A stretch of 64,000 nucleotides of DNA. Origin: Atherix ibis. Its lineage: Eukaryota; Arthropoda; Insecta; Diptera; Athericidae. The notes under the pieces are model-generated. The model saw only the letters and a program-made list of their open reading frames with translations, did not search any database and was not told the origin of the DNA. Position 1 is the first letter of the stretch, and each line of letters begins with the position of its first letter. Shown here piece after piece: positions 23,861-33,763 of this stretch. A program made the translations under genes and the position numbers. The stretch lies in NCBI GenBank assembly GCA_958298945.1, contig OY282609.1, forward strand, positions 12,630,326 through 12,694,325, in the 5' to 3' direction.

Positions 23861-23941
23861 ATGTCCAGTCTACCACAGCTAATTGAGCTTATAGACGTTT
23901 TCGCAGTCTATAAGCACCATAAGCTGTGGTAGACTGGACAT
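23861..23941. repeat. Fold-back inverted repeat, 36-bp arms
   Basis: The outer 20 bp (ATGTCCAGTCTACCACAGCT) and inner 10 bp (GCTTATAGAC) match perfectly, separated by six mostly mismatched positions; the loop is 9 bp. It lies just upstream of the RTE-like tail and R1-like element. Confidence 0.93.
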
Positions 23942-23959
23942 TTACAATAGTTTGTATCG

Positions 23960-24370
23960 ATAAGTATGATTCTGCTGAGAAAGTCTACAATGGTCCCAGA
24001 AGATGATATAGATCCTGGCTTTGGGGGAGATGCTGGAAGTATCGAGCTGGAAAACCGTGACGCAAGAGCCAAAAAATTCTTCGAAAGTGGGATCCTATAT
24101 GAGAATGCTCGTTTCCAAATCCTATTTAATGACAAAGTCCTGGAACGTTACCGCGGCTGACCGATAGTAGATAAAATAAAGCTTAATAGGCTGCGATAGG
24201 TTGGACACTCAGTCCTATTCAGTTAGGAAAGTCTATTTTAGCTCAATTTATGGTCTCAAAAGACGAGGTAGGCCCTAGCTTTGGTGGACCAACGGCATTA
24301 AACATGCTAGGAGTGTCAAACTGGAAGACCGCGGGTCGAGCGCCAATAATTCTTCTATAGAATTTTTGGC
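23960..24370 (+). pseudogene. RTE-like C-terminal tail, copy 1
   Basis: Reads LFNDKVLERYRG, PIVDKIKLNRLR and VGHSV. A shifted frame gives KRRGRP and LGVSNWKTA. This is the KLNRLRWxGH...RRGRPxLRW...LGVxxWK tail of a LINE ORF. Related sequence precedes it at 24000-24090. It is followed directly by a second, diverged copy of the same tail. Confidence 0.55.
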
Positions 24371-24510
24371 CCCTAAAAAAAACAATGGACTATTCCGGAG
24401 CTTATTTAAAGACGATATCCGGGAGCGTTACTGCGACCGTCCGATTTTCGTTAAAATTAAGTTTAATAAGCTGCATATCAATGGGGCAAATCCAGCTCCA
24501 TTATGGATCC

Positions 24511-25907
24511 TCAACTTTCCGAATTCCAATTCGGATTCAGGAAGGGGAGATCGACCATCGACGCGCTGGAACTCGTCACGAACATTGCAAAGGAAACCAT
24601 TTCAGGAAAGAGATGGAAAGGCGGTTCCAAAAAGTATTGCCTGATTGTCACCCTGGACAGCAAGAATGCGTTTAACTCGGCCCGCTGGGACCGAGTCTTG
24701 GAGGCTCTTGAGAACATGGGGGTGCCCTACTACCTACGGAGGATGGTCAGATCATACTTCAGTGATCGACTACTGCACAACGAGACCGAGGATGGACCAG
24801 CGGAGTATAGAGTCACGAGAGGGGTACCCCAGGGCTTTGTTTTGAGGCCACTCTTGTCGAACGTCATGTACGACGGTCTACTCCATCTGGAATTACCGCC
24901 GAACACAACACTCGTAGCCTTCGCGGACGACGTAGCGGTTGTCCTTGTAGTCAAACACCTGGAGGAACTGAAAGCCGCATTCTCCACCATCATCCGGAGG
25001 ATAAGACAGTGGATGACTTCGGCAGACCTGTCTTTGGCTGAAAATAAGACCGAGGCACTCCATGTGAGTAGCCGGAAGAAAATGGAGACCATTACCATAA
25101 GAGTAGACGATCACGACATCCACTCGCTACCCTACATCCGGTATCTAGGAGTGGTCTTGGATGCCAGACTCAACTTCAAGGAGCATATCTCCAGCGTCAG
25201 CAGAAAGGCATCAGCAGTACAGGGCGCGCTTTCGCGGATAATGCCCAATATCGGAGGCCCCAGGCAAATCCGAAGGCGACTACTGGCAACTGTAGTTACC
25301 TCCGTCCTGCTATACGGAGCACCAGTGTCGGCGAAATCGCTAGAGTTAACAACATACCGCAAGACAATATCATCAGTCCAACGGCTCTCAGCGATCATGT
25401 CCACCCATCGACATCCTGGCAGGAGAGCGTGCACGCCAACATCGTAGGAAGAAGGAAAAGCGGCGAAAGGTCCTCTGTGAAGAGGAGAGACCCGAGAGTC
25501 TTCGCCTCTGGCAAGAGAGATGGGACAGCTCGACGAAGGGTCGGTGGAATCATCGGCTGATCCCAGATGTCACCAAATGGGTCACTCGCGTGCACGGGGA
25601 GGTCGGGTATTACACCACCCAACTCTTGACTAGGCATGGATGCTTGCGGGCATACTTGCACAGATTCAAGAGAACTGACTCCCCAAACTGTCATCACTGC
25701 CGCGATGTGATCGAAGATGCAGAACACGTGTTCTTCCAATTTCCCTTCTACGAGGGGACACGGGCAGATCTGGAGAAAAATCTGGACCGTTGCATCAGTC
25801 CAGAAAACATAGTGGAGTGCATGCTGAAGAGCCAATCGGCTTGGAACAGAGTTGCAGAGTACGCGGAATCTTTAATCAAGGATCTTCACACCACGTACGA
25901 AGAATAG
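24511..25907 (+). pseudogene. R1-like ORF2 (RT to C-terminal zinc knuckle)
   Basis: The RT frame runs to 25447: LSEFQFGFRKGRSTIDALEL, VTLDSKNAFNSARWD, RGVPQGFVLRPLLSNVMYDG and the catalytic VAFADDVAVV. It continues through LSLAENKTEALHVSSRKKME, IRYLGVVLDARLNFKEHISS and TSVLLYGAPVSAK. A deletion near 25395, relative to the 48-kb copy, removed about 20 codons and shifted the frame. The C-terminal block (25590-25907) has the zinc knuckle CHHC....H, but its last Cys is Phe (FFQFPF); the 49-kb copy has Cys there. It ends TTYEE. Confidence 0.88.
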
Positions 25908-26140
25908 GCCGCGAGTCGTCATAATATCGGGACAGCAGTAATATCAAATAAGAATGCCCCGGCGAAGTAGTATTTACAAAGAGTGCCGCCGGAGAACCAT
26001 TGTTCCGGGAGCAAGGGTAGAGGTACAGGTTAGGTTTTAGCGAGGTATAACTACCGCATTACTCGTCTGGCAGGTAGAAGGTCTTCCAGGCGAGTACCTT
26101 TTGAAGGTTTCCCCCTGTACCTCATTAATATAAACATAAA
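24511..26140 (+). mobile_element. R1-clade LINE, 5' truncated, copy 1
   Basis: The element begins abruptly inside the RT. It ends with a GC-rich 3' UTR (25908-26140) that is nearly identical to 49273-49500. It is bounded by a 17-bp direct repeat, AGCTCCATTATGGATCC at 24494-24510 and AGCTCCATTATGGACCC at 26141-26157. That repeat is a convincing target-site duplication with one later mismatch. Confidence 0.88.
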
Positions 26141-26300
26141 AGCTCCATTATGGACCCAGAAGGCGAGAGAGGCTTTGCCTTTGGTGGAGCAATGGCGTCA
26201 GCCAGATAATAAAAGCATACTGAGAGTGTAAAATTGAAAGACCGCGGCGCGAAAGTCTAGACGTCTGGAGTTCGTTGAATCAGAAAGCTTAGACCAGCCT

Positions 26301-26970
26301 GCCGGTTATCGTGCCGCCACTGAAAAATTATTAAAAAAAACATTTAATTTGAAGTTAAAGAAAATTTTATTATTTCAATTTAAGCTTTTTGAACAAAGTA
26401 TATAATTTGTATCTATCATAGGAGAAATTATTTGAAACAAAACCTTATATTATTTCAGGTGGTATTATTAGGAGATTGTTTGTGTATATGTGTACATCCT
26501 AAAGTAATCATCAGATGACGTGTAAATTGAAACGATTCTTACCGTTCTTTGGGGGCCATTTATAACAATAAATGTAAACCAATAATCCGCACAGATTAAA
26601 AGCGTACAAAGTGGGCTAAATAAAATCCAACAATGAAATTTTCGCAAAGTCATTAATTATTTTCGAACTGAATTCTGAAAATAAATGAATTTGCTTTACT
26701 CTTCCTATCATCAGTTGATTAATGAATCATTCGAAAAGTTTCAGTTGCAATATAAAAAAAATTAGTAAATTTACTGATTTGAAGAGAAAATATTTACTGA
26801 TTGTAAATACCTTTTAATATACTAATTAACACTTAAATAATTGGAGTAAGATTTTTGAGTGACGTACTATTTTACTTGTTTTTAAATTATAAATAATTCT
26901 GTTTTTTTGTGGTATAAAATTTATGTTGCAGCATAAAATAAAAGAAAATACTTTTTTTTTAAAAATTTTA
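26301..26970. other. AT-rich spacer
   Basis: No gene seen. Confidence 0.55.
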
Positions 26971-28254
26971 GGGGGTATAAGGTTAAATCCGCTGTTTAGT
27001 CATAGCTGGCGTGAGTGAGTGTATTAAGCTACCATGGGCACGCCATACTTTTTTAATTATAAGTTTGACAGCTGTCAACATTAATCAGTGCACATTGTCA
27101 GCAATTTCGTACAACAACATACATTTTTCCTTTCGTAATCATGTCTAGTTTTGTGCCAGAAAAAGAGCATATGCGGGAAGCTCTGCTTTTCTGCTTCAAT
27201 TTGAAGGAATCAGCTGCCGAATCGCATCGAATGCTTATAGAGGCCTATGGTGACAGTGCTTTATCGGAAACGACGTGCCGAGATTAGTTTCGTCGGTTCA
27301 AAGACGGCAATTTTGACTTATAAGACAAGAAGCGTGAAAATCGGCCTGGAAGGTTGAGGATCATCAATTGTAGGCTCTTTTGGAAGAAGACGATACACAA
27401 TCGCAAAAAATGCTCGCGGAGCAATTAGGTGTTACTCAAACATCTGAGAGCAATTAGGTGTTACTGCATCTGAGTGTCATGGGGAAGATTGAAAAGATCG
27501 GAAAATGGGTGCCGCATGAATTGAACAATAGGCAGATGGAGCGATGCCAAAACACATTCAAAATCTTGCTCTCCAGACAAAAAAGAAAGTCGTTCCTGCA
27601 TCGGATTGTGATAAGCGATGAAAAGTGGATATATTTCGGGAATGCTAAACGCAAAAAATTGTGGGTTGATCCCGACCAACCATCAACATCTTCCTCAAGA
27701 CCAAAACGCTTCGAACGGAAGATGATGCTGTGCGTTTAGTGGGATCAGCAGGGTATCGTCTACTATGAGATGTTGAAACCTGATGAAACTGTCAATGCCT
27801 ACCTCTACCACCAACAACTGATCAAATTGCACCGTGATCTGCGTGAAAAAAGGACGGATTATTTACAAAGACATGACAAGCTGATTTTCCTCCACGCCAA
27901 CACACCATCGCACACGCAAAAAATGGTCCGAAACTACTTGGAGATACTCAACTGGGAGGTGCTTCCCTACCCCGCTTATTTACCAGACCTGTCCCCATCC
28001 GACTAATTACCTGTTTTCATCGATGGGCCACGCGCCTGCTGAGCAGCACTTGGATTCTTACGAGACGTTGATGAGGGGTTTGCCTCGAAAAAGAAGGAAT
28101 TTTTTTGGCGTGGTATCCACAAATTGCCCGAGAGATAGGAAAAATGTGTAGCTCGCGAGTGCAAGTACTTTGAATAAATTTGTTTTTGCTTTCTATGAAA
28201 AAAAACTTGTGTTTTTTTGACTAAAAAACAGCGGATTTAAGCTTATACACCTGG
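26971..28254 (+). mobile_element. Mos1-like (mauritiana-group) mariner, copy 1
   Basis: The ends are imperfect inverted repeats: GGGGGTATAAGGTTAAATCC on the left and CCAGGTGTATAAGCTTAAAT inward from the right. The right end resembles the Mos1 terminus. TA is present on the left only; the right duplication has decayed. The length, about 1.28 kb, is that of a full element. Confidence 0.88.
27141..28150 (+). pseudogene. Mos1-like transposase, heavily mutated
   Basis: An ATG at 27141 gives MSSFVPEKEHMREALLFCFN, LKESAAESHRMLIEAYGDSA, then stops within FRRFKDGNFDL. Later blocks are HRIVISDEKWIYFGNAKRKK, KMMLCV with a stop replacing the following Trp, YYEMLKPDETVNAYLYHQQL, IFLHANTPSHTQ and YPAYLPDLSPSD. 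In this copy the second catalytic position is Ala (LHANTPSH, normally LHDNAPSH). A short direct repeat (gcaattaggtgttact twice, near 27421-27470) interrupts the middle. Motifs match the mauritiana subfamily. Confidence 0.88.
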
Positions 28255-29188
28255 TCGAAAAAATATCTCAAATATTTTTAAATTTTTAAGAAAAGAATTT
28301 TTAATTATTTGTGTAATATTTTTTAATTTTTTTCAGACATCTAAAACTAAGTTAAAATCGATTGTATGTCAAATTCTTTCTAGATTAATAGGAAAATCCT
28401 CAAAAAATTATTTGGTAAACATATTTTTTCACTATATTCTTTTATCTATAGATTTTTTGTTTAATAAAAATACATATGCCAAACGATATAAAAAAGAATT
28501 TAATTAAAAAAATGTATTCTTAGACAAGATTAACAAAGGAGATTTTTCTTCAGTATTTTTCGAGTTATTTTGTACCTTTAAATACCTTTTATTCTATTTT
28601 GAATTTTAAATATTTCAATTAGTATATTCACAGATAATACACAAATTTGTTAATAAATCATATTTTAAGATAAATTATTTTGCAATAACATTGGAATGGA
28701 ATTTTTCAATTTCAACTTAAAAAATGTGCAAATATTCATAAATGAAAATTTATTGAAAACATTCTTACTACTTCAACTAATGAATATGTGAGAATAAATG
28801 ATTGGAAATTGTTGATTTTATTTTATGTCTAGACGTCTAGAATTTAGCATTATTTTTTTTTATATTTTATATGTTTGCAAAGCATATCATATATTTGCAA
28901 ATCATCAATAAGGATACAAAATTAATTTGAGTTTCATCACCCAGCAATATTTATAATAAAGAACCATTTTTAAAAATGTGCGTACTGAAAACGTTATTAT
29001 TTTTTTTTTGTATTTTATTGATGGTCACATATACAATTTTTTTTGTAAAAAGCAGATATTTATCACCAATTAATTAATAATATTGTACACCATAAGATAG
29101 GGTTAAACAGCAATCGCCATTTCTTCAACTAAAGAGAGTAAGATGACTCTAATAAATCTCGAGACCATTGTCTCTTCAGTTTTTGATA
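28255..29188. other. AT-rich spacer
   Basis: No gene seen. Confidence 0.55.
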
Positions 29189-30398
29189 CGAGGGTCGTTC
29201 AATAAGTACTTAGAAAATCCAAAAAATTGCGCTCGTCGTGTCGGTAAAGATTTGTTTTTGTAAGTAGCATTATTGACAGGAAAGCTGTCAAAATTTCAGC
29301 TCGATCCATAGCGTAGGTCAATTTCTATCGTCGATTAAAGTTAACGACATTTATTTGTGCATAACAATGGAAAAAAGAGAGTTTAGAGCTGTCATCAAAC
29401 ATCTCCATTTGAGAGGCTTAAGCCCGAAAGAAATCAAAGCCGAGTTGGATGCAGTTCATGGCACATCTGCACCTGTGTTTGTGACGGCTTACAATTGGGT
29501 GAATGAATTTAAACGTGGCCGTTCATCCGAAAAAGATGAACATCGTCCAGGACGCCCAGTTGAGGTGTCTACTCCTAAAATCATCGACAAAATCCACGAT
29601 CTGATTTTGAATGATCGGCGAATTAAAGTGCGCGAATTAGTTGAGGCCACGGGCATATCACAAGGTACAGTCGCTTCAATTTTGCATGAAAAATTGTCTG
29701 TTCGGCAAGATGGGTGCTGCGTTTACTCTCAGAGGAGAATCGTGTAGTGGACTCTGAGGCTATGAATGCATTCTTTCATCGCAATCCTGCCGAATTCCTT
29801 CGTCGATATGTCACTGTGGACGAAACCTGGATACACTACTACACTCCAGACACGAAGAGACAGTCATCACAGTGGATTTTCAAGGGTGAACGGGCTCCGA
29901 AGAAGACAAAAACTGTGCCATCGGCCGGCAAGGTGATGGCCACGGTCTTTTGGGATTCGCAGGGCATCATTTTTATCGACTACTTGGAAAAAGGAAAAAT
30001 AATAACAGGAACGTATTACGCGTCGTTATTGCAACGGTTGAGCGAGGAAATCAAAAAGAAACGCCCCCATCTGAAGAAGAAAAAAATCCTCTTGCATCAG
30101 GACAATGCGCGTGTTTCATGGCCAAAATTGTGAAATTGAGAATGGAATTGTTGCGGCATCCCGCTTATTCACCAGATTTGGCCCCGAGTGACTATTTTCT
30201 TTTCCCCAATCTGAAGAAATGGCTTGGCGGACGACGGTTCACTTTCAACGAGGACGTCATTGCTCAAACGGATGAGTATTTTGCAGAACTTACGAAATTC
30301 TATTTTTTTGACGGGATAAAAATTTTGGAAATTAAAATTTTTTTTTTTAAAAAACAGTTTTTTCCATCTTTTTCTAAGGACTTAATGAACGACCCTCG
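29189..30398 (+). mobile_element. Mariner, family C, copy 2
   Basis: A 1210-bp element with TA at 29187-29188 and 30399-30400, and terminal repeats CGAGGGTCGTTCAATAAGTA / CGAGGGTCGTTCATTAAGTC. It has the most complete leader of the three family C copies, and the transposase start codon is in place. Confidence 0.95.
29367..30335 (+). pseudogene. Mariner family C transposase, copy 2 (frameshifted, C-terminus missing)
   Basis: Starts MEKREFRAVIKHLHLRGLSP and continues through GRPVEVSTPKIIDKIHDLIL to a small deletion near 29700 that shifts the frame. The second block, LLSEENRVVDSEAMNAFFHR onward, has VDETWIHYY and HQDNARV. It is then cut by a deletion of about ten codons. The third block has MAKIVKLRMELLRHPAYSPD, LAPSDYFLF and FDGIKILEI. 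The C-terminal 18 or so residues seen in the other copies are gone. All three catalytic Asp remain. Confidence 0.9.
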
Positions 30399-31140
30399 TA
30401 ATAGAAGGATAGTTGTTTTAAGCATTGTTTCTAATAATAGGATAAGAGGGAGTGAAATCTTTCTAAACGGAAAAGACACAAGTCTTGACAAAAGTGGTAT
30501 TAACGATTTTTCGAAGGATTTTAGAGGGATTGGGTCCGATAGGAATTGGAAGCCTTGGTAGAACCCCATAGTTCAATACCGTATGTCCAGATAGGTTTTT
30601 AAATCTTCTTGTGAATTTTTAAAATCTTTCTTCTTAAATAAAATTGTTTAATTGTTCTTTTTTTGTCTCATCAGTTTTCTTTTTAAACAACCATATTAAT
30701 TTTTAATTATTTAAATAAAAATTATTTACAGAAAAGTTGAGTTTTCCTTTTAAAAAAAAAATGTCTTCTTTCAAATTAATTTAGGGAAAATCTAAGTTCA
30801 TAATTAGGGTATCTTCTTTTTCTTAAAACTATGAAGTAAATTTGAAATCCATCAAAAGTGTGATAAATATTTGAAAAAAATAAATAGAAAATGATAGTCA
30901 CTAAATTAGTTTCTTAATAATAATAGATGTAAAAATAAAAAAAATCTGAAAAAAATTATATTTTATAAAATGGACACACCTTACCGTTTATGGATTATAA
31001 TTTTTTTTGAATCTATTCAATCTTTTTGTCCTATCCGGGCTACCATTTGACAAACTATCTATTTAAATAAAGAAATTTATAAATTTAATACTGATTCATA
31101 TTTGGATCAGTTAAGAGCAAATGTACCAAAACCTGATATA
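30399..31140. other. AT-rich spacer
   Basis: No gene seen. Confidence 0.55.
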
Positions 31141-31633
31141 TTGGGTGAATGCAAAAGTTATGACCGTTTTTTACGTATACAATTAAACATTTTTTTTTTT
31201 AAATTTGTACACGTATTTTTTATTATATAATTTCCATCTGTTCTTATAACCTTTTTCCATCTTTCTATCAACTTATTAATACCATTAGTGTAAAATTATG
31301 TGGATTTTGATGCGAAATATGTAGAAAGGGATGTTTTTACCTGCTCTATTGTATCAAATTTTTTATCATTTAAAAATTTTTGCAGTGATCGGAATAAATG
31401 AAAATTGGAAGAAAGAAGATCTGGAGAATACGGTGGATGCTTGATAACATCCCAATTCAACTCATTTCGCTTGTGTTGAGTCATCAACGTTGTCGTGATG
31501 AAACACTAATCCTTTTCTGTTTACCAATTCTGGTCTATCCTTTTGAAGAGCGATGTTCAATTTGGATAATTGCTGACAATATCGTCCTGCTGTAATTGTC
31601 TGATTGCGTTCCAAGAGTTCAAAATACACAATA
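31141..31633 (-). mobile_element. Cecropia-like mariner, 3' part of a second nested copy
   Basis: Starts next to TA at 31139-31140 with the terminal repeat TTGGGTGAATGCAAAAGTTA. Read on the minus strand it ends with the same coding stretch as 14885-15378: FELLERNQTITAGRYCQQLS, RPELVNRKG, FHHDN and LNWDVIKHPPYSPDL. It is interrupted at exactly the same nucleotide (TA at 31632-31633) by the same irritans-like mariner. The 5' half of the element is not found in the window. Confidence 0.9.
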
Positions 31634-32179
31634 ACTGTTTGGCTGAAAAGTTTATAAGGTTGACGTCTAGATGGCGCCTCTTGCAAAAGTCTACCTAATT
31701 GACAGCAATCAGCATGCTTCAAATGATTCCTGTCAAAATTTGACAGCAATCGGTCGATTGGTTCGTGAGATATAGCATTTTGAGTGAAGCAACTTTTGTT
31801 ATTGAAAAAAAAAATGGATAAAGACGAATTTCGTGTATTGATAAAGCATTGCTTTTTGATGGAAAAAAATACAGTGGAAACCAAAGCATGATTTGACAAA
31901 CGTTATCCGGACTCTGCTCCAGCTATTTAAACTGTGGAATATTGGTTTCGTCAATTTCGAACTGGTCGTACGAGCACAGTTGATGCAGAACGCAGTGGAC
32001 GCCCAAAAAAAGGTGGTTACGGCAGAAAACATCAAAAAAATCCACTAAATAATTTTAAATGACCGTAAAGTGAAGTTGAGCGAGATAGCTGAGACTCTGA
32101 AGATATCGAAAGAGCGTGTTGGTTATATCGTGCATGAATATTTGGGCATGCGAAAGCTGTGTGCAAAGTGGGTGCCGCG
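31634..32179 (+). mobile_element. Irritans/Himar-like mariner, 5' half of a second nested copy
   Basis: Begins with ACTGTTTGGCTGAAAAGTTT and runs through the leader and the N-terminal transposase sequence from MDKDEFRVLIKHCFLMEKNT, with stops and frameshifts, to GTGCCGCG. There homology to the 13608-14884 copy stops abruptly. The rest of the element and of the outer mariner are missing; unrelated DNA leading to the THAP/P-like remnant follows. The N-terminal codon that is a stop in the other copy is GAA here. Confidence 0.9.
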
Positions 32180-32525
32180 CAAGGTATATAGAATAATATG
32201 GTAAGATATTCCGCGTTCAATTTTTGAAATCTACTGCGCAGCTACGTCACTGAGGAAGTAGAATATATGTTGTGTGTACGAGCGAGCGTATATTGTGTGA
32301 TCTACGTATATTTGAAATAAGTGTGTTCGCTACTTTCTTTTAAAAAAAATTAAACGAAATATATTGTAAAATGATTAAATAAAAATAAATTATGTAAGCA
32401 TGTGCATATGAAATCATTTATTTTATAGTTTTATTAATTTTTCTTTTTTTTGCATTAGCATTTTCAACCATCTCCGCATTTAATATTCTGATTTTAAAAA
32501 ACCTTACATCTAAAAAATAATTTTT

Positions 32526-33327
32526 TTATTTCTGTTCTAGCTCTATATTTTCAGCAAGTTGCAATAAATTTTTAATATAATCACGGCCAGTTTTTAATGT
32601 ATTCATGTTGTAGTTTTTAAATATCGTTTCAAGATTGATTAAATTTTCCATAAAATGCAATTTGGGTTTGCGTAGCCTGCCTTCCGTTACTGTATCCATC
32701 CATGTCAAGCTTATTGTTGGGTCAATTTCACAATATGTCTCAAGCATGTTTGGAATTTTAAATCTTAATCTGTGAATAATGTAGCCAGCGAGATGCTCCA
32801 AACCATCGTATTCTAAATCATACATTCCTGCACTTACATTCAAATCTGTTTCTGCGGCATTAATGGTGGTCTCTTTGGTAAGATCTTTTAGAAGATTTGA
32901 AGTCAGGCATACGTAACCTGAAGACAACTCTTCTGAAGCATCTTCATTTAAATCATCGAACCCAACATCGAACATTTCATCTACCACCAAATCGTCGTCT
33001 TTATCGAATTCACTGCCGTCGAACATTTCTGAATCCATATACTCCTCTATAAATTCGGGTGAACTAAATTCGACCGATGAATTTCCCAATTGCGGAGTGT
33101 TGGATTTATTAAGCGAATGGGAGTGGCTCAAAGCTGCGTCGACATCCATTTTGACATTTTTTGATTCATCACACTGCACATTACTATGCTGTGAAATTAT
33201 GCTCTCATTTTTACCCAAAAGGAAACTTCTTAGGCGATATTTGAACTGCAAAGCTGTTGGATGGTCGTACAGTCCTCCTTTCGCACGCATGACGCCAAAA
33301 AACATTTCGAGGGGATCCTGATTAAGG
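32526..33327 (-). pseudogene. P-element/THAP9-like transposase, C-terminal part
   Basis: The frame reads in from SGLNQDPLEMFFGVMRAKGG and continues HPTALQFKYRLRSFLLG. This is the QDPLE-FFG-R-GG-NPTA-QF signature of P-element and THAP9-type transposases. An acidic linker follows, then LEHLAGYIIHRLRFKIPNML and a C-terminal helical region, ending with EQK and a stop at 32526. About 265 codons are open. A stop lies just upstream of the signature (near 33330), and the RNase H-like catalytic core expected before it is absent. It is probably an internally deleted P-like element; a KP-like repressor role is only speculation. Confidence 0.8.
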
Positions 33328-33364
33328 CCGCTTTATTTCAAGCAAAATACTTACAGCATATTAT

Positions 33365-33763
33365 TCACCATCTGAGTGTTTTTTTCTTTCTATCCTGTCT
33401 TTTCTGACGAACAGTCTCCTTCACTTCATACTTTACACTTCCAATTGGCAGATTTTCGGTTGGAATTGCATCTAATTTTAATTTTCTACAGCTTCTAGGT
33501 GAGTAATTTAATAATTCTTGCTGCAGGTTTCGCAAATAGTGTTCAGGTTTGAAATGTTTTGAACAAACGTAAGCATTATTGATATTCACTTTATCACTTC
33601 TCTTGCACTTTTGTAGCCATTGTCTTACATACAATTTGTCTTTAGGAAATTTAAAAAATTTTACACTGTTCCTTACACATTCGTCTTGATTTCTTTTCAG
33701 CCGTTTGTCGTTGCTGCTGTTGCATTGAAGCATTGGGTCATAACCCAATAATAACGTACCCAA
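33365..33763 (-). pseudogene. THAP-domain N-terminus of the same P-like transposase
   Basis: A 132-codon frame with a THAP zinc-finger pattern: FFKFPKD, RQWLQKCKR, AYVCSKHFKPEHYL (the C-x2-H pair) and a closing IPTENLP resembling the AVPTxF box. Only one of the two N-terminal zinc cysteines is evident (MLQCNSSN). The frame ends at TGG TGA 59 bp upstream of the C-terminal block. A good donor (GTAAGTATT) follows the stop. In intact P-like transposases several hundred residues separate these two parts, so an internal deletion is inferred. Confidence 0.75.

Larger units (their letters stand above)
24385..26300 (+). pseudogene. RTE-like C-terminal tail, copy 2, split by an R1-like insertion
   Basis: The left part (24385-24510) reads DDIRERYCDRPIFVKIKFNK and LHINGANPAPLW. 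The right part (26141-26300) continues with WTQKARE- and LPLVEQWRQP-like sequence and a decayed KTAARKS end. The two parts are separated by the R1-like element at 24511-26140 and share its 17-bp duplicated target. This is the second unit of an apparent tandem pair with 23960-24370. Confidence 0.6.

Noticed and set aside
24730..25434. Minus-strand ORFs across the R1-like element
   Set aside because: Shadows of the plus-strand RT, which carries the conserved motifs.
33303..33365. A functional 37-bp intron between the THAP and C-terminal blocks (GTAAGT ... AATCAG)
   Set aside because: The donor lies after an in-frame stop, the spacing is very short, and the C-terminal signature already starts upstream of that acceptor; an internal deletion junction fits better.
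33365..33763. THAP domain as a host transcription factor gene
   Set aside because: It lies just upstream of a P-type transposase C-terminus (QDPLE..FFG) on the same strand, so a transposon origin explains both better.
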